Source of the DNA: Mucor racemosus
Taxonomy: Eukaryota; Mucoromycota; Mucoromycetes; Mucorales; Mucoraceae
Length of the DNA stretch: 64,000 bases
Assembly: GCA_027405735.1 (NCBI GenBank)
Contig: JAPEHQ010000001.1
Span: forward strand, 4,464,001 to 4,528,000
Direction of reading: 5' to 3'
Shown here in pieces: positions 10,645 to 20,077 of this stretch. The position numbers were made by a program, and so were the translations under genes. Numbering within the stretch: position 1 is the stretch's first letter; the number at the start of each line of letters is the position of its first letter. The notes beneath the pieces were generated by a model. The model saw only the letters and a list, made by a program, of their open reading frames with translations, was not told where the DNA came from and did no database searches.

Positions 10645-12731
10645 ATGGCCAATTTGACAGGTATAGTAAAACTTGGACAAAAAACTCAATTTCTGTTCTA
10701 GATCATTTAATACCAATGTTTGTTCATTATTAGAAATGACTAGTTTGTCTGTACAAGACAGATCAGCGTACCGAGAACTGTTTTTGATAGCAGATGTAGA
10801 AAAGAAAAGCTTCTTGATCAAAAGGGAAGCAATGTCATTCTTTTCAAAAACTGGTATTCCCGGAGCATTTTTAGAAGAGGTAACTATATAATACTTCCAG
10901 CTTATTTAGTACAAAATTTTGATAATAAATAATAAAAAACCACGAGATCTGGGAAACAGCCGACCAAGAACAAAAAGATTACATAACAGAGTTGGAATTC
11001 TACATTGCTCTTAAGCTAATTGCTTGCGCCCAGAATGGCATAGAATCTAATGGTGATATTCTCTCAACTCGAGGTAAAATATCATGTTATGAAAAGAAAA
11101 ATATTGATTTAAGTAAACAAATCATTCCACAGTTCCTGTACCTCAATTTCAAGGTATTACACTTGGATCAAAATCCGCCGCAGACATTGCACCAATCACT
11201 GCCAACGAACGAGATGCTTATATAGGAGTTTTTCATTCATGCAACCCTATCGATGGACTATTATACGGTAATATTATTATAATTTCACTTTATACAAAAT
11301 TATTAAAATGCTGTATACATAGGTGAGCAAGCCATTGAGATTTTTAATAGATCAAATCTTCCAGCTGAAAGATTAGCCGATATTTGGGCACTTGCAGATA
11401 CTCGAAATTCAGGCACATTAAATAAAACTGAATTTATCATTGCCATGCACTACATTACTCGACTCATGAAGAATCCAAAAATTGTATTACCTTTAACGCT
11501 GCCATCTCAAGTTTATGCCGAAGCAACAGGTCGATTTGCTTCATCAATCCGCAGACATAATACTACATTGGCAGCACCACCTCTTGTAAATAGGAGTCGA
11601 GCTAGTTCTAATGCATCTTTAGCAGGATACACTTCACCCATCATCAGTCATATGATGACAGGATCTACTACAAGTATTATTACTACATCAACTACAGGAG
11701 ATATTGTGCTTACATCCGAAGAAAAGGAGAAATATCAAGTTTATTTTCACCAATTAGATACAGATGGATCAGGTTTCATCGATGCAGATGAAGCAGTGTA
11801 TTTTTTCAGTCATTCTCAGTTATCTACTTCTGAATTGGGAAGGATTTGGGAAATTGCAGACAGTCGACATGTTGGAAAGTTAGATTTACATGATTTTTGT
11901 ATCGCAATGCATTTGATTAATATGCGCAAACGAGGTGAAAATATCGAGAAATGTAAGTGATTTTGTTATCGATAAATCAACATTAGCTCATAATTATAAC
12001 TAGATGAATCAATTTCAACACCTGCTATTCAAAATCAACATGTACAAACTCAAGCAGATCTGAATCTACGCTATGAACTCGAGAATCAGCTCATTGAATT
12101 AAAACAGCAAATGAATCATGAGTCCAAAAGAATAGCAGATTATCAAGTACAACAAAAACAAGAACAAGAATGCATCGAGCAATTGACAGCTGATATTATG
12201 GCACTCAAATCAGAATTAACTACATCTAGACAAGCTGCTGAAAATGCAGAAAGATTGCTTAAATTTGAGCAAAAGAAACACCAAGAACTAATGGGGATTT
12301 CATCACTTGACTCTAGCTTTTCATCTGCGGAACAAAAGATTGACTCTCCCATGGCAGCAAATGTACCTGAATTAACAAGAGCACCATCCTCATTTTCTGG
12401 TAGTAGCTCTATTATGTCACCTCGTAGTGATTTTAATACAACAAGTGCAGCTTTTGATCCTTTTGCAGGCTTTAAAAAAATGAATCAAGAGAAAAAAGAT
12501 CAAGAAACAGCCCCTCCATTATCTCCCACTCAAAGCAAAGCTATATCCAAATATGGATTTGATATCACTGCATTTGATGCGCTTTCAATTGAGGATAATA
12601 GTCAATCTCAAAAACACAAGCCCTCAATTAAAGACGATTTAGCTGCCTTATTTGGATCCCCCACGACAGAGTCTACAACGAATCCTAATATTAATCAAAA
12701 TACCACTTCATTTGATAGCATATTTTTGTAA
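10645..12731 (+). CDS. Eps15/Ede1-like EH-domain endocytic adaptor
   Basis: Six exons: 10645-10660, 10734-10879, 10947-11073, 11133-11267, 11323-11952, 12004-12731, giving 593 residues. Three EH domains in order: residues ~8-95 (LSVQDRSAYRELFLIAD ... IWETAD), ~105-190 (ITANERDAYIGVF ... IWALADTRNSG) and ~235-320 (EKEKYQVYFHQLDTDGSGF ... IWEIADSRHVGK). DTDGSGFIDADE in EH3 is an EF-hand loop. A coiled coil follows (~350-430), then a disordered Ser/Pro-rich tail with FDPFAGF- and FDALS-type short motifs. EH domains bind NPF peptides in clathrin-coat initiation; the protein is shorter than yeast Ede1 and lacks a visible UBA domain. The 16-bp first exon rests on frame and splice signals only; the next ATG is 10736. 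The exon 3 acceptor is GAG, unusual. Confidence 0.9.
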
Positions 12732-12753
12732 AATAAAATAAAACCAATATAAT

Positions 12754-13556
12754 TTATTTAAAAGATGGAAGTGAGAATACTTCAGGAACAAAATCAGCCA
12801 TCGAATTGATGACCAAAGTTGCTCCATGATCATTCTCACCAGTAAGAGCTTTGATATTCTCATCAGGAATCCAGACAACCTAAATTAAAAAAAAATTAGA
12901 TAGGTATAGTATGCAATATAAATTGGACATCACTTACATTCATTTTGGCATTCAAAGCAGCTTCAACGCCATTTACAGCATCTTCAAAAACCAAACAATT
13001 TTCTGCAGGAGGATTTCCGAAATGTTTTTGTGCTGCCAAAAACAAATCAGGTGAAGGTTTAGCATTTTTGATTTCAGCATCATCACCACAAATGATAACA
13101 TCGAATAACTCGAAAATTTCTTTGTTTAAAGATGTCTTCAATTCGAATTTTGAACGAGTTGATGAAGTTGCAACTGCAATGGGGATATCATGCGCATGCA
13201 AATGACGAATAAGCTTTTCTACACCAGGAAGTAATTTAGCATGAGGAAATAAATCTTCTTGGATAATGGCTGTAATATCTAAATATTCTTTGACGGACAT
13301 GGGTAATTTATAGGTTTCTACAACCATGGTTGCTGATTCATTTCCAGAACGACCCATGAGTTTACTTTTGACTTCCCAAGTAAACTTGACACCATCTGCA
13401 TGTTTGTCCAAAATCTGCTGAGTAACTTCAGTGTAAACACGTTCAGTGTCTAATAAGAGACCATCCTATATATATAGTTGTTACATGGTTTATCTTTTTT
13501 CAAATAGTTATAAAATAACTTGCCATGTCAAAAATACAATGTGTGATATATGCCAT
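12754..13556 (-). CDS. HAD-superfamily phosphatase, pseudouridine-5'-phosphatase (HDHD1/PUDP)-like
   Basis: Exons on the minus strand: 13524-13556, 12938-13465, 12754-12879; 228 residues, the length of human PUDP. The N-terminus gives HAD motif I, FDMDGLLLDTE; motif II is VATSSTRSKFE; the Lys of motif III and the acidic GDDAEIKNAKPSPD and LVFEDAVNGVEAA follow. These proteins dephosphorylate small phosphorylated substrates, in PUDP pseudouridine-5'-phosphate; the exact substrate here is inferred. Intron 1 (13466-13523) has a GC donor (GCAAGT) and breaks the gene inside the DxD motif. The stop lies 22 bp from the stop of the convergent EH gene, so their 3' UTRs must overlap. Confidence 0.88.
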
Positions 13557-14305
13557 ACTTGATTATATAGTGTGAAAACTTGATAAAAGATCAAAATCTT
13601 CGAGTCGTGTTTGATGCTTGACTCCATGAACACCTATGGCTACCTCCAAGTCACAGATGAGCCAGGAATACATCCTACTACAGGATTACATCCATTAAAT
13701 CTACAATATTTAAAGGATTTTAACCATGAATTTTGAAACAAAAATACAAAAAAGTGCTACTGCAACATTGATTTGAAACATGTCAAATTCAACTAGATCC
13801 TTTTTAGTTTGTAGAAAACCAATGAATTCATGTAGTTTCTCGCTTCACCAACGATTATCAATTGCTGAACATTAAATACTGAGCTGCGGCAATCAATAAA
13901 GCAAATCTCGATATGCTTTGTTTCAAACATTCCAAATAGAACGCATCTTCCAATTGATTCCTGTGGTCAAAGAGTATTAATAATAATTAAACGTGCATGA
14001 ATAAAATAATATAAAGGGGTTCGATAATCATTCATTCGTCTATAATTCATAAAAACAGGCATGACAATCCGTGAGAGCAATACGTTCATGGTAAATATTC
14101 ATCCAATGACATTCTATTGTTATGCATTTCTTTCTAACCATTGAAGGGATATTTTTTTATCGGGATATTATTTCCTGTCTTATTCTTTCGTTAACTACAG
14201 TTTATCAGTCAGTAATGTAGTACAACTGTATTCTTTTGATGTACATGATCAACTAATAGTCAATTTGCTGCGGGATTTTGTGTAATTTTTAATTTTAGAT
14301 AAACA
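13557..14305. other. Intergenic between divergent phosphatase and 7TM-RGS genes
   Basis: No gene supported. A 40-codon plus-strand frame at ~13616-13736 reads protein-like (GYLQVTDEPGIHPTTGLHPL) but has no recognised family. A TTTTAG just before the start at 14306 could be a 5'-UTR splice acceptor. Confidence 0.35.
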
Positions 14306-16204
14306 ATGTACTATTGTACAGCGCCGTTATATGATTGTGAAGATCAGCAAGTTTTGATAGATCATTATAATACAACAAGTGCTGGTTTATCAACATGTAT
14401 CGTTGATAAAAAGCGAAGAATTGCAGCTCGAGTATATTTGGGAGCTGCCATTTTCAATGCCATTTTTGTTATTATTACAACATTGATATTTATATATTGT
14501 GCTACAGGACGAACAGCAGTGGCCTCCAACAATGACTTGACAGCAAAAGAATTAAGAAAATTAAGGAAACGTCAGTCGATACGAAAGAGATCAGTATCTG
14601 CTACAACGTTGGGCGCATTTGGTCATCTTGTATTCAGTACCTGCTTGTTCCTAACGCAAGCATTTGACACACCTGTGGGATGTCAATTGATACTATGGGG
14701 TGTATTATATGGATTTTATACTTGGATATATGCTTTTTCCTTAAGAGCTTATCGTCTTCGATTCTTGTTTCGATTCAATCAACTAAAAGTCAAGTATCTA
14801 CGAATGTCAACTGCTGAAAGATTGTTATGTATTAATGATTCTGATTATCGCTGGTATCTAAAGCGAACTCGCAAAACCAAGTATCTAATGTTGAAGCCTT
14901 ACTGTATTTATGTCTTATCTATACTTCTTATCTTGGTAATCACCCTTCCATCTGAACTTATGGCCATGCAAGCCTATGGTGCCTGCTACGTGCAATGGGG
15001 TGGATGTTTGTTGATTGCATTGTACGCTTTTTTTATCTGTGTACTAGTGCCTTTTATGCTATGGTATTTGAGGAATAACGCAGATTCCCATGGTATTCGT
15101 ACTGAAGTTTGGATAGACGCTCTCGTTGGAATTCCATTTTTCGTACTTTATCTTGTGTGGTATATAGTAAACATCTATAATTATGATGCTGTCTCCATCT
15201 ATGTCAGTAAAACATATGGACCTGGAAATTGGGTGATTTTCTTTACTATATCAGCACATTTTTCTTCTGTGGTATTTCCTATAATTGGATACATTCCTAT
15301 CGAAAACAAATACTGGCTAGCGTTTCAATGCAAGATCAAAAGACTCTCTGTTAAAATAATAAGATTGATATCCTGCGAATCAACAAGAAAAAAAGATGCA
15401 GAAGAGGCAATGGCCGCAATGACAATTATACCCGAATTATCAATAGACTCATTGGAGCGTACCTTGGCAGATCCTGATATGATGCACCAACTTCAAGATT
15501 TAGCTATCCGTGATTTCAGTTCTGAAAATGTTATGTTTTACGAGAAATATTTGAAGATACAGGAAAAATTCAAGAGAGAGTTTGCACAACAATCTGATAA
15601 TTTAAATCAAAGTAGCACCTCAAAAAATTGGATCAACACACTTTCTAGGAAAACACCTATTATACCGTTCATGGCTCATTCTACTACACCTATCATCAAA
15701 GAAGAAGATACAGGAGAGATAGAAAACGACAGCGATAGCGTTTCAAATGACAAAAATCTTGTTTTGTTTAAAAAGTTCATGTCAGTTCCTATCCCATACA
15801 AACTTTATTCTGATTTTATTCGATTGTACGAAGTCTTTATCAAAGAAGATGCACCTATACAAGTAAATATCTCGTTTAGAGCAAGACATACAATAGATGA
15901 AGCATTTAATGCATTATACCTGAAGCATCCAGAACTACGACCGAAAGACGGAACCATAACAACTTATACAAAATCAAACTCTTTTTATATCAACGATAAA
16001 GATAATGATGAAATTGATATCCAAGTAGAGAAATCAAGTGCAGATGATATTCAAATAATCCATCATCAACATCTTGAGCCACCAGCTCAATTAAATTTTT
16101 ACATGTTTGAACCAGCTCGTATCGAAGTTTGTTGGAATATATTCAATAGTGTATATCCAAAGCTTGTAGAAATGTATACCATCGATACTCTTATGGTAGA
16201 CTAA
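14306..16204 (+). CDS. Seven-transmembrane receptor with C-terminal RGS domain (GprK-like hybrid GPCR)
   Basis: Intronless, 632 residues. Hydrophobic helices lie near residues 41-67, 99-118, 122-150, 195-222, 228-252, 268-292 and 308-330, a seven-helix receptor topology with a short extracellular N-terminus rich in Cys. After a basic linker, residues ~375-420 (SIDSLERTLADPDMMHQL ... FYEKYLKIQ), ~486-530 (LFKKFMSVPIPYKLYSDFI ... IQVNIS) and ~600-622 match the split helices of an RGS domain, with a long variable insert between the halves. RGS domains accelerate GTP hydrolysis on G-alpha, so the protein probably couples ligand sensing to its own signal shut-off at the plasma membrane. Ligand unknown. 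Confidence 0.82.
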   Translation: MYYCTAPLYDCEDQQVLIDHYNTTSAGLSTCIVDKKRRIAARVYLGAAIFNAIFVIITTLIFIYCATGRTAVASNNDLTAKELRKLRKRQSIRKRSVSATTLGAFGHLVFSTCLFLTQAFDTPVGCQLILWGVLYGFYTWIYAFSLRAYRLRFLFRFNQLKVKYLRMSTAERLLCINDSDYRWYLKRTRKTKYLMLKPYCIYVLSILLILVITLPSELMAMQAYGACYVQWGGCLLIALYAFFICVLVPFMLWYLRNNADSHGIRTEVWIDALVGIPFFVLYLVWYIVNIYNYDAVSIYVSKTYGPGNWVIFFTISAHFSSVVFPIIGYIPIENKYWLAFQCKIKRLSVKIIRLISCESTRKKDAEEAMAAMTIIPELSIDSLERTLADPDMMHQLQDLAIRDFSSENVMFYEKYLKIQEKFKREFAQQSDNLNQSSTSKNWINTLSRKTPIIPFMAHSTTPIIKEEDTGEIENDSDSVSNDKNLVLFKKFMSVPIPYKLYSDFIRLYEVFIKEDAPIQVNISFRARHTIDEAFNALYLKHPELRPKDGTITTYTKSNSFYINDKDNDEIDIQVEKSSADDIQIIHHQHLEPPAQLNFYMFEPARIEVCWNIFNSVYPKLVEMYTIDTLMVD

Positions 16205-16333
16205 TTCAACAGCTGCCAAATGTATATTATTGTTTTTTATTTTCTTTTACAAGGTACTTTCAGATCTTGAAACAACGCATTTTTATTTATTAATCATCGA
16301 GAACCATTAACAGACGGGTTTCAATCTATTAAA

Positions 16334-16370
16334 TTCATTTTTTCATTTTTTCATTTTTTCATTTTTTTTT
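16334..16370 (+). repeat. Short tandem repeat (CATTTTTT)n
   Basis: About four tandem copies of an 8-bp CATTTTTT unit in the 3' region of the 7TM-RGS gene. Confidence 0.9.
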
Positions 16371-17003
16371 GTATATTAAATGTTCGATTCCTGTAATCTA
16401 AAATTCCTTAAGCTATTGTAAAAGGATGTTTTTTCTTCTAGTACCATAGTTTATTTTTTTTGGCATACAGCCTTAAATTCATTTAATTGTCAAGAAACGT
16501 TATATGCAGCAATTCAAAAACTGTTAAAGTTCAGTATTTTTCATGGAATATCAACCAAACAAGTGGCGTAAAAAGCTTCAATAATTTTACAAACAGGACA
16601 TCTATATATAAGAGCTTTAAAAGTGTCAATTTTACATAGTCTAAGCAGTATTCGGTTTCATGGTCAACAAGTGCTAAACAAATCCAAATCGCCTAAACAC
16701 AAAGCAATTTGAAGCAATTTATATCGATTTAAGCGATCCAGCTGGACTGGACAAAAAGTTTAAAATTTTGTGGTTAGAAACGTTGCTCTTTAAAGGCTAA
16801 CATTTAGAAAAATCGCACAGGTTACATAAAATGCGCGGCTGTCTTTGTTACTGTATGGTTTGAGCATAAATCTAGAAGAACCATTTCCAATTTTCTGAAT
16901 TTTTAAAATCAAGACGATTGTTAAAGTAAATTCGAATTAATTGGTTTTTAGAGAGTACCCAGAGGTAACCAAATACGAGCAGTATATCCTAAACATTATA
17001 AAA
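16371..17003. other. Intergenic, no gene seen
   Basis: AT-rich; a tRNA B-box-like GTTCGATTCC at ~16381 has no matching arms or A box. No other feature recognised. Confidence 0.4.
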
Positions 17004-18400
17004 TAGATATGAATTGGCTGCATTATGCTACCTATTCCTAAATTTATTTTATATCTCACGAAAGACTCAAAAACGCGTAAAATCCACTACTTTTTCCTTG
17101 AAAACTGGGTCTCATTTTTCATCCCTGCTCTACTTTTGTTTTCACTAAATAACACCAAGAAAAAATTATATGCCAATGTACCTGAGATGCTCAGCTTTAA
17201 TCCAAAAACAAGTATCCGGAAATATCCTATTTTTTGCAGTTGGTATTAATTTTTCAGTGCTAAGGTTTCAGATTTTTTACGCGTATTTCACTGCTAATGG
17301 ATTGAAAACTTTGAGGCTTCATATCTCCAGAAAAAATTAAGCTATACTAACACTTTTTAATAATGAAGCTTACTTGTTTTAAAGTGCTCTATAACATATT
17401 TTATTATAAAAAAATTCTGAGCACCTTTATTTTTTTTTCATTTTTTTGGACATTTCTATAGTAGGTTTCAAAATATTGGCTAAATTGAGCAGCATTTTTT
17501 TTGCATTCATGTCATTAAGCTCTTTAAGCTCTCTCGGATCCAATTTAGAGTTTTTTAAAATATTGATTTTTCATGGAGATACCCTAAAAAATGTGTACAA
17601 AAAGGTTCCTCCATTTCTAGCTTCCATTTTTCCCTTATATACCCTCATCCCAAATTCTGAAATTGAAAAAATTTTGGACAAAAATCTTGTTTTCTCTACG
17701 AAAAATGCAGCTAGAAGATTGTACAGTAGCTTAATCGATAGATAATTTTGTTGTGCATTATTTCAGTTAGTTATATTTTAAATATGCTTATAAAAAGCGA
17801 TGTGTATCGTCAAAAAACCTCCAAAATTTCAATTGCATTTTACGCAAAATTTAATGTGAAATGTTTGTTTGAATTTTATTTAGATGGATGCAAAATTTAA
17901 AACTGTACAAAAGCTATTTAGTATACTAGGTTGACTTACTTTGCAATTCAGGAGCAATTAAACGATTTTGTCTTTTTCATCATTTTTCGTCCATTTTTTA
18001 AAATAAATTTTGGAACCCAGTTATCATAATGTTGTAACTCAGTCTTTTATATATAATCTCAATTATAATAATATTAATAAAATCAGTCTCTTTTCCTCAA
18101 ACATAATATAGTCCATATTTAGATTATTACAATAAGCTGTAAGCTGTGATATCAACTATTATTTTGGTTATCTCGATGAAAAATCAATATTTTTCTCGGG
18201 AATAAAAAAGGCAGTGTCGTTTTCAGTTGGATCTATTACCTTGTGAACACAAAAAAAGTAATACCTTAATTTTGGAGCTCAATTTTTTACAACCTACCGA
18301 TTTTAAGCCAACTTTGGTCAATAATATTATATTTGTGTACTTATATTCTGGTACCAACCCTTTTATTTTTAGACAGATATCAATAGTCTGTAGAGAGAAG
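17004..18400 (+). repeat. Repeat family A, copy 3 (full-length, with ~106-bp insert)
   Basis: Starts near GATATGAATTGGCTGCATTA and matches 36024-37290 almost base for base over more than 1 kb. It carries an extra ~106 bp (about 18029-18134) absent from every other copy. It extends to a TATCAATAGTCTGTAG block also seen in copies 1 and 5. Two ACGCGT words (17073, 17279) recur in copy 4. The frame at 17446-17745 is also open in copy 4 but is disrupted in copy 1 and shortened in copy 5. Confidence 0.9.
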
Positions 18401-18485
18401 AGAGAAAATATATTTTCTTTCAAAGTTTGATGAAATTTAGCTGAATACTGGGCGAGAAAATTCGAAAAATATCAGAAAACTATCT

Positions 18486-18500
18486 AAAATCTACATGACA
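18486..18500 (+). repeat. 5' target-site duplication of the LINE
   Basis: AAAATCTACATGACA here equals the sequence immediately after the LINE poly(A) (24155-24169). Because of the A-run the duplication is 12-15 bp. Confidence 0.9.
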
Positions 18501-20077
18501 TGGCTTTCTCCGCTAAAGATCAGTTTTTAATGCGAGAATCTACCTCACAGGGTAGATCAACGTTGGATTCTAGCCATAATCCAAGCAACAAACCATTTAC
18601 ATATCAGTCTTTCACAGATGCAATCAAATTTCAAAAACGACACGCATTCAATGTTACTCCAGATGTGGATAATACGGAATGTTTTAAAACCTTAACATCC
18701 AACTCGACTTTCATTGAAGCGAAGGAAAAAAACTCTATCGTCATTGATTGTTCTCAATTCCTTGGAATGGTGTTCAAAGATAAGACCCTCTTAGGTATCA
18801 TGAGAGAGCAATATCCCAACAGCTTAGGTATGAAACCAAGAATTATTGGAAAGAACAAGCGAAAAGTTGTCGAACTTAGCTTCTCTACTGAAAAGGAATG
18901 CAAAGATGCGCTTTTAAAGGAATTTGTAGTGGAAGGTAAAGCTATAGAAGTTAGTAAAACCTTGACGAGTACATCTCAAGTAATTCGGGTTGGAATTACT
19001 GAGATCCCTCTTGATGATGAGGATGCGTTGATGGAATCTCTTGTCAAGACATTTGAAAGATACGGCGATATCCTGAACATTGGATTGACGAAGGTGGAGG
19101 ATCATGATTGGTTTACTGGCCGAGGCTTTGTCACTCTTAACAGGGATAAATTAAAAAATTATGCAGCTGACCTTACTCCTCAGGTACAGCTTATTGGCTA
19201 TGAGGGAACAGCCCTTCACCTAGTATGGTCAAACATGAAGCCCATTTGTCCTGAGTGTCATTCGGATGATCACATCAAGTATGATTGCCCCAAGAAGCAG
19301 CGAAAACTTTGCCATCGATGCAGGAGCCCTAACCATTTACAGGCCGACTGTCCAGCTGCTCCCTGGAACAAAAAGGACCTTAGAAACAAGGAAACTTCCA
19401 AGTATCAAGATTTGAATGACAATGGTGATATAAACCAAGCTAAATCTAGTGGCATGGAAGTTAATCTATTGGATGCGTTGAAAGGAGGTAATCCTAATGC
19501 AAAATTCACTTCTAACAATACTTTTGAAGTGTTAGCTGCCTCGGTAGAGGAACAGAATGAAGAAACCAGGAACATTGTGGAAGAAGAAAACATGGAAGAT
19601 GTTGTCACTGAATCAGCTAAAGGCACTGAAGCCGAAACTAATGAAGAAAATACTGTGATTGGAACCAGGGAGGAAGATGTCGCTTCAGAATTGAATGAAG
19701 GGAACTTCGAACCTAATATCAATGAGGATGACAATGTCGGGGTGCAAATTAATCAAGAAGGGGAAAAGCAAATTCAACATGCTAAGAAGAATATTGCTTC
19801 GACTTCGAGGGCACCAAGATTGCTGAGATCAAGCCAATCTTCGGACACCGCAAATAGAGGTTTAAACTCAACTACAAGTAAGGATCAACTCAAGCCGTCT
19901 AAGATCAACACATCCAAGAGACGTCTGAATGATGCTATATCTCCTGGATCGGTTGAGCCTACCACGCCTCAGAAAAAGGGCACCAATGATAGCAAAGTAA
20001 TAAAAGCAACGGAAGACATATTTGTGTCTCCAGTAGGTGCTAGCAATGAAGAAGAAATATCTGAACATTCAGATTAA
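18500..20077 (+). CDS. LINE ORF1, CCHC zinc-knuckle RNA-binding protein
   Basis: 525 residues. Residues ~155-225 look RRM-like (VIRVGITEIPLDDEDALM ... GRGFVTLNRD). Two zinc knuckles of the form C-x2-C-x4-H-x4-C follow near residues 251-285 (CPECHSDDHIKYDC and CHRCRSPNHLQADC). The rest is acidic and low-complexity (Glu/Asn-rich, ~290-420), then basic and Ser-rich. ORF1 proteins coat the element RNA. The start codon straddles the target-site junction; the next in-frame Met is residue 11. ORF2 begins 29 bp after its stop, suggesting reinitiation or coupled translation. Confidence 0.9.
   Translation: MAFSAKDQFLMRESTSQGRSTLDSSHNPSNKPFTYQSFTDAIKFQKRHAFNVTPDVDNTECFKTLTSNSTFIEAKEKNSIVIDCSQFLGMVFKDKTLLGIMREQYPNSLGMKPRIIGKNKRKVVELSFSTEKECKDALLKEFVVEGKAIEVSKTLTSTSQVIRVGITEIPLDDEDALMESLVKTFERYGDILNIGLTKVEDHDWFTGRGFVTLNRDKLKNYAADLTPQVQLIGYEGTALHLVWSNMKPICPECHSDDHIKYDCPKKQRKLCHRCRSPNHLQADCPAAPWNKKDLRNKETSKYQDLNDNGDINQAKSSGMEVNLLDALKGGNPNAKFTSNNTFEVLAASVEEQNEETRNIVEEENMEDVVTESAKGTEAETNEENTVIGTREEDVASELNEGNFEPNINEDDNVGVQINQEGEKQIQHAKKNIASTSRAPRLLRSSQSSDTANRGLNSTTSKDQLKPSKINTSKRRLNDAISPGSVEPTTPQKKGTNDSKVIKATEDIFVSPVGASNEEEISEHSD

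Noticed and set aside
13616..13736. 40-codon frame reading GYLQVTDEPGIHP
   Set aside because: Protein-like but isolated, no family, no splice partner.
16381..16391. GTTCGATTCC, like a tRNA B box
   Set aside because: No acceptor or T stem, no A box at the right distance.
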